37,061 nt of DNA, from positions 1 to 37,061 of the forward strand of contig JAJFFU010000224.1 of assembly GCA_021776465.1 (NCBI GenBank). Direction: 5' to 3'. Source of the stretch: Parvularculaceae bacterium. Its GTDB lineage: Bacteria > Pseudomonadota > Alphaproteobacteria > Caulobacterales > Parvularculaceae. The notes below the pieces were generated by a model. That model saw only the letters and a list, made by a program, of their open reading frames with translations. It was not told where the DNA came from and ran no database searches. Made by a program: the position numbers and the translations under genes. Shown in pieces: positions 1-9,010 of this stretch. Each line of letters opens with the position of its first letter. Within the stretch, counting starts at the first letter, position 1.

Positions 1-1143
1 AACAAAAATGTCGCGGTTGCGTATCTGGATGGAATGGCGCCGCGCGTCGCGCAATGGCGTCCGTATCTTGGGTGTGTACAGTTGCCGACCGGCGCATCCA
101 TTGACGATGTCGATCTGCCGATAGCCAAGGTACGCCAGAACCGCCGTTTGCCAATCCCGTTGCCGGAGGCGATGAGCGATGATCTGCAATTGCTCGCGAT
201 GGTTGAAGCGGCGTTCGATCGCGAATCCTATGGCGAAGGCACGGAGACGACAGCCGTCGTTATCGTCCGGGACGGCGCCGTCGTCGCGGAGAAATACCGT
301 CACGGATTTGACGCGGAAACGCCGCAGCGTACATGGTCCGTGGCAAAATCTATTGCGGTGACTATTCTGGGCGCTGCGGTTGAAGACGGCGTCCTATCGG
401 TGGATGAACCGGCCGCGCTTGCCGCGTGGTCGACCAACGGCGACCCGCGCGGCGACATTACCATCGAAAACCTGCTGCACATGTCCAGCGGTCTGACATC
501 AAGTGCCGCTGGCAACAGAACGGACGATGTTTATTTCGGCGGCGGACGCATTGTCGATCATGCGATCACCAATCGCCTCGTCGCGACGCCGGGCGCGCTT
601 TGGCGTTATGCGAATAATGACACAATGATTGCGATGCGCGTGCTGCGCGAGCGGGTGAATAATGACAGCCATTATTTGCGCTATCCGTTTGAGAAAGTGC
701 TCTTGCCGCTCGGCATGGACCGCACATTTCTCGAAACAGACTGGAACGGCGATTTCGTTCTCTCAAGCCAAGTTTGGACGACAGCGCGAGATCTCGCGCG
801 GCTTGGCCTGCTTTATCTCAATGACGGGGTCTGGAACGGCGAGCGCATCCTGCCGGATGGCTGGGCGCACTACGTTGCGACCCCGGCGCCAGCGCAACCG
901 CCGCGCCAACGCGCCAACGGGTCGCCTTATCCAGGTTACGGCGCGCAATTCTGGCTTTATGGCGCGCGCGACGGCTTGCCGGAAGGATCCTATGCGGCCC
1001 GCGGCAATCGCGGACAATATTTGATGATTGTGCCGGCCCGGAATATGTTGATCATACGACGCGGCTTTGACGATGGCGGCGGATTTGATCTGGCGCGCTT
1101 CTCGGCCGATCTCATTGCCGCGCTGGACGCTGGCGCGCCCTGA
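1..1143 (+). CDS. Serine hydrolase, beta-lactamase class C-like (5' partial)
   Basis: The reading frame is open to the first base of the window, so the gene starts upstream. The first in-frame ATG (position 34) is probably internal, because the residues around it (LDGMAPRV, then RPYLGCVQLP) read like the conserved lead-in of this family. Seen: the nucleophile motif SVAK about 102 residues after that ATG, and a YAN motif (in LWRYANND) about 90 residues later. These match SxxK and YxN of the penicillin-binding-protein/class C beta-lactamase fold (Pfam Beta-lactamase). Such proteins are serine esterases, peptidases or amidases; true beta-lactamase activity is uncommon in the group. A signal peptide or membrane anchor, if present, lies outside the window. 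The gene ends 88 bp before the next gene on the same strand. The family call is firm and the substrate is unknown. Confidence 0.88.
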   Translation, partial: NKNVAVAYLDGMAPRVAQWRPYLGCVQLPTGASIDDVDLPIAKVRQNRRLPIPLPEAMSDDLQLLAMVEAAFDRESYGEGTETTAVVIVRDGAVVAEKYRHGFDAETPQRTWSVAKSIAVTILGAAVEDGVLSVDEPAALAAWSTNGDPRGDITIENLLHMSSGLTSSAAGNRTDDVYFGGGRIVDHAITNRLVATPGALWRYANNDTMIAMRVLRERVNNDSHYLRYPFEKVLLPLGMDRTFLETDWNGDFVLSSQVWTTARDLARLGLLYLNDGVWNGERILPDGWAHYVATPAPAQPPRQRANGSPYPGYGAQFWLYGARDGLPEGSYAARGNRGQYLMIVPARNMLIIRRGFDDGGGFDLARFSADLIAALDAGAP

Positions 1144-1231
1144 CGAAAGTGAGGGGCGGCGAACGCCATCGGACAGTAAACGGCCCGCCCGCGCATGACT
1201 ATCTCCCGCGCCTAATGCAAAGGAGAATCCC

Positions 1232-2194
1232 ATGGCGCAATATAGAAAAAACTTGCCACAACTGGGCCGCGACCTGTTCTTGGCGGACAGCGGACTTGAA
1301 ACCGATCTTGCCTTCAACAAAGGCTTTGACCTGCCCCATTTTTCAACAATTCCGTTGTTGAAAGATGAAGCGGCGCGGCAAGCGATTGGCCGCTTCTACA
1401 AGGAACATATAGATATCGCCCGCCGTCACGGACGCGGTCTGATACTGGAAACGCCGACATGGCGGGCTAGTCCGGACTGGGCGGCGCCGCTTGGATACAG
1501 TCTCGATCAACTCGCTGCAGCGAACCGCGCCGGCGTTGAACTTCTGGCGGCGGTTGTCGCAGAGGCGTCGTTGACGCAACCGCTCGTCATTTCTGGCGAT
1601 GTCGGTCCGCGCGGTGACGGCTACGATCCGGGCGCGCTTATGACCGCCGAAGAGGCCGAAACCTATCACGCCTGGCAGGTCGGCGTCCTGGCGCAAACGC
1701 CGGTTGATTTTCTCACCGCGATGACAATCACCAATTCGCCAGAAGCGATCGGGTTTGCCAACGCCGCAGCGAAGGAAAATTTGTCCGCCGTCATTTCATT
1801 TACTGTTGAAACGGACGGACGATTGCCGACCGGGCAAAAACTCGGCGAAGCGATTATGGAAACAGACTTTGAAACCCGCAAGGCGCCGGCTTATTACCTG
1901 ATTAACTGCGCCCATCCGACGCATTTCGAGGATGTCCTCCGCGAGGGCGGTCCCTGGATTACGCGTCTGCGCGGCATACGCGCCAACGCATCGAAATGTT
2001 CCCATGCGGAGCTTGATGAAGCCGAAACGCTTGATGACGGTAATCCGGCTGAACTGGGCGAGGAGTATGCGGCCCTGCGCCGTCTTCTGCCGACACTCAC
2101 CATCTTTGGCGGTTGTTGCGGAACAGACGCGCGCCATATCGACAAGATCGCTGCCGCTCTTGGTAATACTCGTGAATGTCTTAATGTCGCTTAA
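1232..2194 (+). CDS. Homocysteine S-methyltransferase family protein
   Basis: This 320-residue protein matches the homocysteine-binding, zinc-dependent methyltransferase fold (MmuM/BHMT/MetH N-terminal family). Seen: an early DSGLETDL segment, a Cys in the INCAHP motif in the second half, and a C-terminal GGCCGT motif. The three cysteines from these two motifs form the zinc site in the family, so the enzyme should be catalytically intact. The length suits stand-alone enzymes that transfer a methyl group from S-methylmethionine or a betaine-like donor to homocysteine to make methionine. The donor cannot be told from sequence. AAGGAG lies about 8 bp before the ATG, fixing the start. A strong bidirectional terminator follows directly, so transcription ends here. 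Confidence 0.88.
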   Translation: MAQYRKNLPQLGRDLFLADSGLETDLAFNKGFDLPHFSTIPLLKDEAARQAIGRFYKEHIDIARRHGRGLILETPTWRASPDWAAPLGYSLDQLAAANRAGVELLAAVVAEASLTQPLVISGDVGPRGDGYDPGALMTAEEAETYHAWQVGVLAQTPVDFLTAMTITNSPEAIGFANAAAKENLSAVISFTVETDGRLPTGQKLGEAIMETDFETRKAPAYYLINCAHPTHFEDVLREGGPWITRLRGIRANASKCSHAELDEAETLDDGNPAELGEEYAALRRLLPTLTIFGGCCGTDARHIDKIAAALGNTRECLNVA

Positions 2195-2200
2195 CTAAAA

Positions 2201-2235
2201 AAAACGGCCCGGCAATTAAAATGCCGGGCCGTTTT
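2201..2235. terminator. Bidirectional rho-independent terminator
   Basis: A perfect 14-bp inverted repeat (AAAACGGCCCGGCA at 2201-2214 and its complement at 2222-2235) encloses a 7-base loop. Read on the plus strand the stem ends in TTTT. Read on the minus strand it ends in an eight-T run (2197-2204). It sits between the convergent homocysteine methyltransferase-family gene and the NTF2-like gene and should terminate both. Confidence 0.93.
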
Positions 2236-2254
2236 CGATTCTAGAGAATAAAAA

Positions 2255-2722
2255 TCAGTCGCCGTCGCCAATCTCGAAGCTTGTTAACGACAAAAATTTC
2301 CAGCTGGTGCCGTCGCGTACAAGAACTTCAATCAATCCTTCCGTAGTTCGCTCACGCTTCTTTTCGTAATTTTCGCCGACAGAAACGACTGCGTAATGCG
2401 CCACGGCGGTATCGCCGGAAACAACGACTTTTGCGGGCATCAGCTCATATTCGAGTGTAGATCCGGCGCTGTCTCCAAAACGCGACCATTTCACCATCGA
2501 CTCTTTACCACGAGGCATTGGCCATGATGCGCCCCAGCTGACGGCGTCGTCATGTACGTAGTTCGCCGGCCATTTGCTGTTTTTCGCGACTTCGTCTTTC
2601 CAGGACCTTTCGATGACGTTCCATACAGCTTTCTGGTCATCGCTCCATGCGCCGGCAGTTGCTGCCGTTACGCAAAATACAAATGTCGCGACCGTCGCGG
2701 CCGCAATTCTCAATAATTTCAT
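2255..2722 (-). CDS. Secreted NTF2-like (SnoaL/DUF4440-type) protein
   Basis: This 155-residue protein starts with a clear Sec signal peptide (KLLR, a hydrophobic stretch, cleavage probably after TAATA). The mature part has the pattern of an NTF2-like cone fold: a helical N-terminus (QKAVWNVIERSWKDE), a DDAVSWG strand and a final beta pattern ending in VRDGTSWKFLSLTSFEIGD. SnoaL/DUF4440 proteins look like this and are often ketosteroid-isomerase-like or of unknown function. No catalytic residues can be assigned. GAGAG lies just before the ATG. It is the last minus-strand gene before the bidirectional terminator, and 213 bp of noncoding DNA separates it from mccA upstream, so it probably has its own promoter. 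Confidence 0.72.
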   Translation of the reverse strand: MKLLRIAAATVATFVFCVTAATAGAWSDDQKAVWNVIERSWKDEVAKNSKWPANYVHDDAVSWGASWPMPRGKESMVKWSRFGDSAGSTLEYELMPAKVVVSGDTAVAHYAVVSVGENYEKKRERTTEGLIEVLVRDGTSWKFLSLTSFEIGDGD

Positions 2723-2884
2723 GATCTATCTCTCGGATTGCCCAAAAAACGCTGATCGCCAAATTGGCGGTGCGCTTGACGGTTATCTGTACCAAGCGCG
2801 AAGGATATGTGGAAGCGAATAAAAAAAACGCTGGTGAGCGCGCGTCGAATTCCGGGCCCGATGCAACGTTCTCATTAACAGGTG

Positions 2885-2905
2885 ATCACTCTGACTTGGA
2901 GTGAT
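2885..2905. other. 7-bp inverted repeat downstream of mccA
   Basis: ATCACTC (2885-2891) and GAGTGAT (2899-2905) form a perfect 7-bp inverted repeat around a 7-base spacer. It lies 30 bp past the mccA stop and upstream of the NTF2-like gene. There is no T-run on the minus strand, so it is not a canonical terminator. It could be an operator for the downstream gene or an mRNA-end hairpin. The function is not established. Confidence 0.3.
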
Positions 2906-2935
2906 AATCTTTAAGTTCCCCGCACAGCAAAAAAT

Positions 2936-4945
2936 TCAAAACGATTCCTCAAACTCGACGAGAAGATCGCCGTCTTTGACCTGATCTCCGGCTTTGAATT
3001 TGTACGACTTGATCACGCCGTCAAAGGGCGCTTTGACGGCGTGTTCCATTTTCATGGCTTCCATCACGAGGAGCGGTTCGCCGGCGCCAATCGTATCACC
3101 TGGTGTCGCAGACAAGATGGTGATGACGCCCGGCATCGGCGCCGTCAGCGTGCCTTCGCTTGATTGATGGGTGGAGACGCCGGCAAGCGGGTCGGGAAGG
3201 GCAACGTCCCAATGGTCGGCGCCAATCCAGACGCGTAGGCCGCCGAGATGATCTGCGATATCGGCAGTGAACTGTTCGTCACCGACCCGCAATACGTAAA
3301 CGCCATCGCCGATACGTTCACTTTCGAATGAAAAATGGATTGGCGCTTCGATTGCGTCACCGTCGCGCCGGCCTGCGGCGCTGGCGTTCGGTTCGATCGC
3401 GACGTCGATGCGGTCTCGCTCGCCATGCATGATCGCAAGCGCGGGCTTATCCTCGTGCGAAATCCAGTAGACCGCACGCGGTGGGCGATTGAGTCGAAAG
3501 CCGACGGCTGTGTCCCATGGGTCGCTGTCGGTCCCGCGCGTGCGATTGTGAAGCTCAATCAACGCTGCGGCCCAGACCTTCGGGCCTGCGTCGTTGTTTG
3601 CAAAAAGCGCGTCTGAATTGTCATCAATGAAGCGCGTTGAAACGTCGCCGTCGATAAACGTCTTATGGTCTGCAATGGCGTGTAGAAAACCGGCGTTGGT
3701 CTCAAGGCCGGCGACACGCGTTTGGCTGAGTGCGGCTCGCATTCGTGCAAGGGCGGCCTCGCGGTTTGTCCCGTGGGTAACAATTTTAGCGATCATCGGG
3801 TCGTAAAAGGGCGTGATGTCCTGACCTTCGACGACGCCTGAATCGATCCGAGCGGTCGCATCGGGAAGCCGCAATGTTGTCAGTGTACCAATCGACGGGG
3901 CGAAATTCTGCGCCGGGTTTTCCGCATAGAGCCGGGCCTCGAACGCCCAGCCAGTTTCGGTGATGTCCGCCTGCCTACGCGGCAGGCCTTCACCGGCAGC
4001 GATGCGCAATTGCCATTCAACGAAATCGAGCCCGGTAATCATTTCCGATACGGGGTGTTCAACCTGCAACCGCGTATTCATTTCCATGAAAAATACGCCG
4101 TCGGCGCCGTCGTAGAGAAATTCGACCGTACCAGCACCGCGATAATCGACAGCTTTCCCGGCCTCGACACCGGCCTGCAGTAATTTCTCACGGACGTCCG
4201 CCGGCATGTCTGGCGCCGGCGCCTCCTCGATGACCTTCTGGTGTCGTCTCTGAACGGAGCAATCGCGCTCGAACATATGAACGACATTGCCTGCGCCATC
4301 ACCGAAAATCTGGACTTCCACATGTCGCGCGCGGGCAATGTATTTCTCGATCAGAAAGCGATCATCGCCAAAAGCGGACTTTGCCTCGCGCTGCGCAGAT
4401 TTCAGTGCGTCTTCTAGCTCTCCCTCGCGCTCGACCATGCGCATGCCTTTGCCGCCGCCGCCAGCGGTGGCTTTCAGCAACACCGGATAGCCGATGCGCG
4501 CGGCTTCCCGCGTGAATGTTTTGACGGACTGGTCCTCGCCCTGATAGCCGGGCGTCGTCGGCACCCTGGCGGCCTCCATCAAGTCCTTGGCGGCTGATTT
4601 CGATCCCATGGCGCGGATGGTTTTTGCCGTCGGGCCGATAAAGGCGATACCAGCTTTTTCTAACGCATCAGCAAACTCAGCGTTCTCCGACAAGAAACCG
4701 TATCCCGGATGAACGGCCTCAGCGCCCGTTCGGTTGCAGGCGTCGATGATCTTGTCGGCTCGCAAATAACTTTCAGCAGCAGGCGCCGGTCCGATCGGCA
4801 CAGCTTCATCGCAAGCCTTAACATGCGGCGCGCCGACGTCCGCTTCAGAATACACTGCGACGGTTTTGACGCCCATGCGCCGCGCCGTGCGCGCAACCCG
4901 AACAGCAATTTCGCCGCGATTTGCGATGAGTATCTTTTTAAACAT
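2936..4945 (-). CDS. mccA: Methylcrotonyl-CoA carboxylase biotin-containing alpha subunit
   Basis: This 669-residue subunit carboxylates its own biotin using ATP and bicarbonate, for transfer to 3-methylcrotonyl-CoA by MccB in leucine degradation. Domains: biotin carboxylase N-terminal domain from the typical MFKKILIANRGEIA start; ATP-grasp with the glycine-rich loop KATAGGGGKGM near residues 158-168, and EVQIFGD and MNTRLQVEHPV in the active-site region; biotin carboxylase C-terminal domain; and a C-terminal biotinyl domain with MEAMKMEH, biotinyl-lysine about residue 632. The frame extends 39 codons upstream, but the conserved N-terminus and a GGAGG site 12 bases before 4945 fix the start there. 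Only 8 bp separate it from the GNAT gene upstream, so they are co-transcribed. The MCC assignment, rather than propionyl- or acetyl-CoA carboxylase, rests mainly on the linked mccB. Confidence 0.92.
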   Translation of the reverse strand: MFKKILIANRGEIAVRVARTARRMGVKTVAVYSEADVGAPHVKACDEAVPIGPAPAAESYLRADKIIDACNRTGAEAVHPGYGFLSENAEFADALEKAGIAFIGPTAKTIRAMGSKSAAKDLMEAARVPTTPGYQGEDQSVKTFTREAARIGYPVLLKATAGGGGKGMRMVEREGELEDALKSAQREAKSAFGDDRFLIEKYIARARHVEVQIFGDGAGNVVHMFERDCSVQRRHQKVIEEAPAPDMPADVREKLLQAGVEAGKAVDYRGAGTVEFLYDGADGVFFMEMNTRLQVEHPVSEMITGLDFVEWQLRIAAGEGLPRRQADITETGWAFEARLYAENPAQNFAPSIGTLTTLRLPDATARIDSGVVEGQDITPFYDPMIAKIVTHGTNREAALARMRAALSQTRVAGLETNAGFLHAIADHKTFIDGDVSTRFIDDNSDALFANNDAGPKVWAAALIELHNRTRGTDSDPWDTAVGFRLNRPPRAVYWISHEDKPALAIMHGERDRIDVAIEPNASAAGRRDGDAIEAPIHFSFESERIGDGVYVLRVGDEQFTADIADHLGGLRVWIGADHWDVALPDPLAGVSTHQSSEGTLTAPMPGVITILSATPGDTIGAGEPLLVMEAMKMEHAVKAPFDGVIKSYKFKAGDQVKDGDLLVEFEESF

Positions 4946-4953
4946 GCGTTTGA

Positions 4954-5466
4954 TTAAACCTCCGAGAACGCCGGATGATAATGGATCATATGTGGCTCGC
5001 CGTCCGTAACACCATTGAAGTCGATGAGCTGGAACGCTGCGCCAGCGTCCATCACCGCCCAATTAATTTGAAAATCCGAGGCGCACTTGAAACCGAAGCG
5101 GGAATAATAATCCGGCTCGCCGAGGACAACAACAAGCGCGGCATTGTTGGCGCGACATGCTTCTAACCCTTGCATCGCGAGAGCCTTGCCGACGCCTCTG
5201 CCTTGATATTCATTCAGCACCGCGAGCGGCGCCAGGCCGAGGAGTTTTCCGTCCAAAGTGGGGGCGGCCGTTACTGCGCTGAAAGCGCAATAGCCGATAA
5301 TCACACTTTCTTGTTCCGCGATAAGTTCGATATCGATGGCATCTTCAGCCCACAATTTTTCAATGAGCGCGGCTTCGGCCTCTCGGCGAAAGGCGTCACG
5401 CACCACACTAAGGGCTGCTGGCCGGTCGCTTGTTGATGGCGCCCTGATGATGACTCCGTCTTTCAT
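4954..5466 (-). CDS. GNAT family N-acetyltransferase (YhbS-like)
   Basis: This 170-residue acetyltransferase has the GNAT acetyl-CoA pyrophosphate loop, seen as YQGRGVGKALA around residue 90. The segment VVVLGEPDYYSRFGF that follows is typical of the YhbS-like COG3153 branch. The substrate (a small molecule or a protein amine) is unknown. A GAAGAAG purine stretch precedes the ATG. It lies in the mcc locus, ending 8 bp before mccA, so it is probably co-expressed with leucine catabolism genes. A role as a lysine or CoA-linked modifier of that pathway is speculation. Confidence 0.85.
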   Translation of the reverse strand: MKDGVIIRAPSTSDRPAALSVVRDAFRREAEAALIEKLWAEDAIDIELIAEQESVIIGYCAFSAVTAAPTLDGKLLGLAPLAVLNEYQGRGVGKALAMQGLEACRANNAALVVVLGEPDYYSRFGFKCASDFQINWAVMDAGAAFQLIDFNGVTDGEPHMIHYHPAFSEV

Positions 5467-5564
5467 ATCTTCTTCATCTCGCTAGACATGCGTCTATCGA
5501 AAAACGATCCCACTGTTCCGAGCTTCGTTTTTTCTTCGGATATATCTTTAAAAGTCACAATATT

Positions 5565-6764
5565 TTACGGGATGCTGGCATACAAAAGTGTTCCATTGGA
5601 ATCGCGAAAAACTCTTTTTGCGACAAAATTCTGTTCGTCGAACTCATACAGAATTTCCGCGTAATTTCTTTGCGGATGATTTATCAAGGCGCCATCTTCG
5701 TCGACATACGAAGCCCTTTTTCTGACAACACCATCATTCCGCCATGTATAATTCTGGCCGGCATATCCGCGCTGCGGCGGCGCCCATCTTTCTCCCTCGG
5801 CGTTGACGAAGTGATAACTCAAACGGTTGCCATTTTCGGCGTATTCTCGCGCAAACCCCATATGACCGAAGGCGCTTATTGTCGGCGCCTCGCTTTCGTC
5901 GAAATATTTTAATCGCACCAGATATTGGTTCTCATCGTAGACGTATTCAGCGCCGTGCACATTCGCAGGGGCTATAAGCCGTGGCGCGCCGTTTCTGTCA
6001 TAAGCCTTCCAAGACTTGATCGAACCGGTTTTGTAACGTTCATAGCGGACGACAGGGCCGTCTTCACCGACCCTGATTTCGTCAAGAAGGCCGAGTTTTC
6101 CAAACGTTAGTTGCGCCGATGAAAACCGGATTCCGTTTCCGCTCACGACTGCATTTTTTTCGGCGTTGAAACGGGTCTCAACGGCGCTATTGGCGCCATT
6201 CCATTGCCAATTCGCAATCGCATATCCCGCCGGCCCGTTGGTAAGCGCGCCTTGGCTATCTCGAAACGCGACCTGCGTTACTCTTCCCCGCACATCGCGG
6301 ATCATAGCTACGCTATCGATACCTTCCGGCGTGTTTGCAGGCTTTCCGGCGAGGTCGAAAAAACGAACAGTCGTTTGCGCGCCGTCATTTCGGACAATTG
6401 TCTGCGACGCAGGCGTAAAAATATTTCCCGTGAAATTATCGTCTATCGGCTTTGGTTTTTCACCATGAAAATATCCGACGCTCATTGTGTCGCCGCAACC
6501 GTTCTCGACAATGCGAAAATGGGCGATCGACCGGGTGTGTTCCTGCGTGATGGGGCCTATGCCGTTGATCGTTTCCGCCATACTCTCAACAAGCGCCAAG
6601 CGTCGAAAATATGACGTCGTCTCGCTTTCGTCAAAACAGTTTGCGCCCTGCGCGCTTGCGGATGGAAAGTGAAATGCTGAAACAAACAGGCACGTAAAAA
6701 ACGCACTGAAACAAAAAACACTGCGCCATGTCGTCATTTTCATAAACTTTCGCCGCCCCGTCAT
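5565..6764 (-). CDS. Exported protein with degenerate ~45-residue repeats, unknown function
   Basis: I do not recognise a named family. The 399-residue product begins with a Sec signal peptide (basic start, hydrophobic VFCFSAFFTCLFVSAF, likely cleavage near ASAQG). The mature part contains several imperfect units of roughly 40-50 residues that follow the pattern FxDxxGxP, a short spacer with a GxA or GYA turn, then YxYDENxxLVRLKYFDE-like strands. This resembles beta-rich YD/RHS-like or MORN/WG-type repeats, but none is canonical. Two Cys near the N-terminus of the mature protein may form a disulfide. It starts 23 bp after the mccB stop and precedes the GNAT gene, so it sits inside the carboxylase operon. 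The start could also be ATG at 6743 or 6737; neither has a strong ribosome-binding site. Confidence 0.7.
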   Translation of the reverse strand: MTGRRKFMKMTTWRSVFCFSAFFTCLFVSAFHFPSASAQGANCFDESETTSYFRRLALVESMAETINGIGPITQEHTRSIAHFRIVENGCGDTMSVGYFHGEKPKPIDDNFTGNIFTPASQTIVRNDGAQTTVRFFDLAGKPANTPEGIDSVAMIRDVRGRVTQVAFRDSQGALTNGPAGYAIANWQWNGANSAVETRFNAEKNAVVSGNGIRFSSAQLTFGKLGLLDEIRVGEDGPVVRYERYKTGSIKSWKAYDRNGAPRLIAPANVHGAEYVYDENQYLVRLKYFDESEAPTISAFGHMGFAREYAENGNRLSYHFVNAEGERWAPPQRGYAGQNYTWRNDGVVRKRASYVDEDGALINHPQRNYAEILYEFDEQNFVAKRVFRDSNGTLLYASIP

Positions 6765-6787
6765 TCTGGTAATCTTGATAAGCTGAG

Positions 6788-8392
6788 CTACATCCGAAAC
6801 ACGCCGAAACGCGTTTCTTCAACTGGCGCATTTAAAGATGCGGAAAGGCATAAGCCGAGGACGTCGCGGGTTTGCGCCGGGTCAATGACGCCGTCGTCCC
6901 AAAGGCGCGCCGAGGAGTAATAGGGCGAGCCTTGTTTGTCGTAGTTTGCGCGCACGCCATTCTTAAAGTCTTCTTCGTCATCGGTCGACCATGTGTCGCC
7001 GTCTTTCAGGCCGTCGCGCTTGACGGTTGCGAGGACGCTCGCTGCCTGTTCGCCGCCCATGACGGATATGCGGGCATTCGGCCACATGAACATAAAGCGG
7101 GGACCGTAAGCGCGCCCGCACATGCCGTAATTTCCGGCGCCGTAAGAGCCGCCGACAACAATAGTGAACTTCGGCACACCCGCTGTCGCCACAGCCGTGA
7201 CGAGCTTGGCGCCGTCTTTCGCGATGCCGCCTTCTTCTGCGGAGCGTCCGACCATGAAACCTGTGATGTTTTGCAGGAAGACCAGGGGAATTTTTCGCTG
7301 GCAACAAAGCTCGATGAAGTGCGCGCCTTTCTTGGCGCTTTCGGAAAACAGGATGCCGTTATTGGCGATAACGCCAACGGGAAACCCGTGCAGGCGCGCG
7401 AACCCTGTAACAAGCGTTGATCCGTAGAGCGGCTTGAATTCATCAAACTCGGATCCGTCGACAATGCGGGCAATAATTTCCCGCGCGTCGTAGGGCTTGC
7501 GAGCGTCAGACTCAACGACGCCGTAGAGTTCATCTGCGCCGAATGCAGGCGGCTTCGGTTCTGTCTTTGTGACCTTGCCGAGCTTTTCCCAGTTCAGTCG
7601 CGACACGATCTGGCGCGCGAGCCCCAAGGCGTGATCATCGTCTTCTGCAAGGTGATCGGCGACGCCTGAAATGCGTGTATGGGTGTCGCCGCCGCCGAGG
7701 TCTTCGGCCGTTACAACCTCGCCCGTCGCCGCTTTGACGAGGGGTGGGCCGCCGAGAAATATCGTGCCCTGTTTCTTGACGATTACCGCTTCGTCGGACA
7801 TCGCCGGCACATAGGCGCCGCCAGCCGTGCAGCTACCGTGAACGATGGCGATCTGCGGGATGCCTTTTGATGACATTTGCGCTTGGTTGAAAAAGATGCG
7901 ACCGAAATCGTCCTTGTCCGGAAAAACCTCGTCCTGGATCGGCAGGAAGGCGCCGCCGGATTCAACGAGATAAACGCAAGGCAGCCGATTCTCGAGCGCG
8001 ATTTCCTGCATGCGCAAATGCTTTTTCACCGTCATCGGGTGATAGGTGCCGCCTTTAACCGTCGGATCGTTGGCGACGATCGCGCATTCAACACCGGAGA
8101 TGCGTCCGATCCCCGACACAATCCCCGCCGCATGCACGTCGCCGGAGTACATCTCCCACGCAGCAAACTGACCGATTTCCAAAAACGGCGCGCCCGGATC
8201 GAGCAGGCGGGCGATGCGTTCGCGTACGAGTAATTTGCCGCGGTTTTTGTGGCGATCATTGTACCGTTCGCCGCCGCCCGCAGCGATGATGTCGGCGCGG
8301 GCGCGCATCTCTGTAACGGCCTTTTCCATTGCCGCCTTGTTTGACGCAAACGTCTCGGAACGTGTGTCAATTTTGGAATCGAATTTTGCCAT
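6788..8392 (-). CDS. mccB: Methylcrotonyl-CoA carboxylase carboxyltransferase beta subunit
   Basis: This 534-residue protein is a full-length acyl-CoA carboxyltransferase. It moves carboxyl from MccA-biotin to 3-methylcrotonyl-CoA to give 3-methylglutaconyl-CoA. Family marks seen: [18 protein letters not shown] in the N-terminal crotonase-like domain; [19 protein letters not shown], which is characteristic of MCC beta as opposed to propionyl-CoA carboxylase; [32 protein letters not shown] in the C-terminal domain; and the FGVFRM ending common in MccB. GAAGG sits a few bases before the ATG. It is the first mcc gene in the direction of transcription; the thioesterase gene ends 78 bp upstream. 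No isovaleryl-CoA dehydrogenase, methylglutaconyl-CoA hydratase or HMG-CoA lyase is in the window. Confidence 0.95.
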   Translation of the reverse strand: MAKFDSKIDTRSETFASNKAAMEKAVTEMRARADIIAAGGGERYNDRHKNRGKLLVRERIARLLDPGAPFLEIGQFAAWEMYSGDVHAAGIVSGIGRISGVECAIVANDPTVKGGTYHPMTVKKHLRMQEIALENRLPCVYLVESGGAFLPIQDEVFPDKDDFGRIFFNQAQMSSKGIPQIAIVHGSCTAGGAYVPAMSDEAVIVKKQGTIFLGGPPLVKAATGEVVTAEDLGGGDTHTRISGVADHLAEDDDHALGLARQIVSRLNWEKLGKVTKTEPKPPAFGADELYGVVESDARKPYDAREIIARIVDGSEFDEFKPLYGSTLVTGFARLHGFPVGVIANNGILFSESAKKGAHFIELCCQRKIPLVFLQNITGFMVGRSAEEGGIAKDGAKLVTAVATAGVPKFTIVVGGSYGAGNYGMCGRAYGPRFMFMWPNARISVMGGEQAASVLATVKRDGLKDGDTWSTDDEEDFKNGVRANYDKQGSPYYSSARLWDDGVIDPAQTRDVLGLCLSASLNAPVEETRFGVFRM

Positions 8393-8470
8393 GCCGCCTT
8401 CAGCGCTTTCTTGTTGTTTTCCGCCGGACCCTAAAAGCCTTTATGCGCCGGAACAAGGCGGCGCGATTGC

Positions 8471-8905
8471 CTAAACCACCGCTTGTTGAAGCGCTGTGCG
8501 CAGGGGCGCCGGCAGAGACGCCGGACGGCGCGTTTTCCGGTCAACGTAAACATGAACGAAATGGCCTTCCGCTAATGGGGTGTCTTCTCCATTCCGAAAA
8601 ACGCCAAGCTCATAACGCACGGAAGAGTTGCCGATATGGGCGACGCGTAATCCGCCCTCGAGCGCATCGGGAAAAGCGGCGGGCGCAAAATAATTACATC
8701 CTGTTTCAACGACGAGGCCGATGACCGCGCCGCCTTCAATATCAAGCGCGCGTTCGGCGACGAGGTAGCCGTTTACGATTGTGTCGAAGAAACTGTAATA
8801 GACGACATTGTTGATGTGGGCGTACGCGTCATTATCCATCCAGCGCGTTTGGATGGGCGTGTAATATTTATAGTCTTCGCGAGCCCGTTGCGGCGATTGT
8901 GGCAA
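8471..8905 (-). CDS. Acyl-CoA thioesterase, 4HBT/YbgC-like hotdog fold (TTG start)
   Basis: This 144-residue single hotdog-domain protein carries the motif [22 protein letters not shown] near residues 21-42. The conserved Asp (about residue 24) and the HxNN segment mark the 4-hydroxybenzoyl-CoA thioesterase/YbgC/FadM class, which hydrolyses acyl-CoA thioesters. The start is TTG at 8905: AGGAG lies 8 bases before it, and the first in-frame ATG (codon 23) would remove the catalytic Asp region. A consensus TATAAT lies just upstream. Being at the head of the mcc locus suggests a role in relieving or balancing CoA pools in branched-chain catabolism, which is inference. Confidence 0.87.
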   Translation of the reverse strand: MPQSPQRAREDYKYYTPIQTRWMDNDAYAHINNVVYYSFFDTIVNGYLVAERALDIEGGAVIGLVVETGCNYFAPAAFPDALEGGLRVAHIGNSSVRYELGVFRNGEDTPLAEGHFVHVYVDRKTRRPASLPAPLRTALQQAVV

Positions 8906-8919
8906 CAGATAGTCTCCTG

Positions 8920-8925
8920 ATTATA
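8920..8925 (-). promoter_or_regulatory. Putative -10 box for the thioesterase/mcc locus
   Basis: On the minus strand the exact hexamer TATAAT occurs 14 bases before the TTG start of the thioesterase gene. No good -35 hexamer is found 16-18 bp upstream; a TTGTCA lies at a 20-bp spacing. The transcript would have a very short leader. It is plausible as a promoter for the downstream minus-strand genes. Confidence 0.4.
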
Positions 8926-8944
8926 GCGGGTTTTCCCCGGTGCG

Positions 8945-8973
8945 TTGACAAGCGGCCGACAGCCCGTTTCAGT
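8945..8973 (+). promoter_or_regulatory. Putative promoter for the membrane-protein gene
   Basis: A consensus -35 hexamer TTGACA (8945-8950) is followed after 17 bp by a weak -10, TTCAGT. It lies about 40 bp before the ATG at 9011 and back-to-back with the putative thioesterase promoter, so the two divergent promoters would share a control region. Confidence 0.3.
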
Positions 8974-9010
8974 TGAGCCTTGGGGAAGAATTCGGGCGGG
9001 GTCAAGCATC

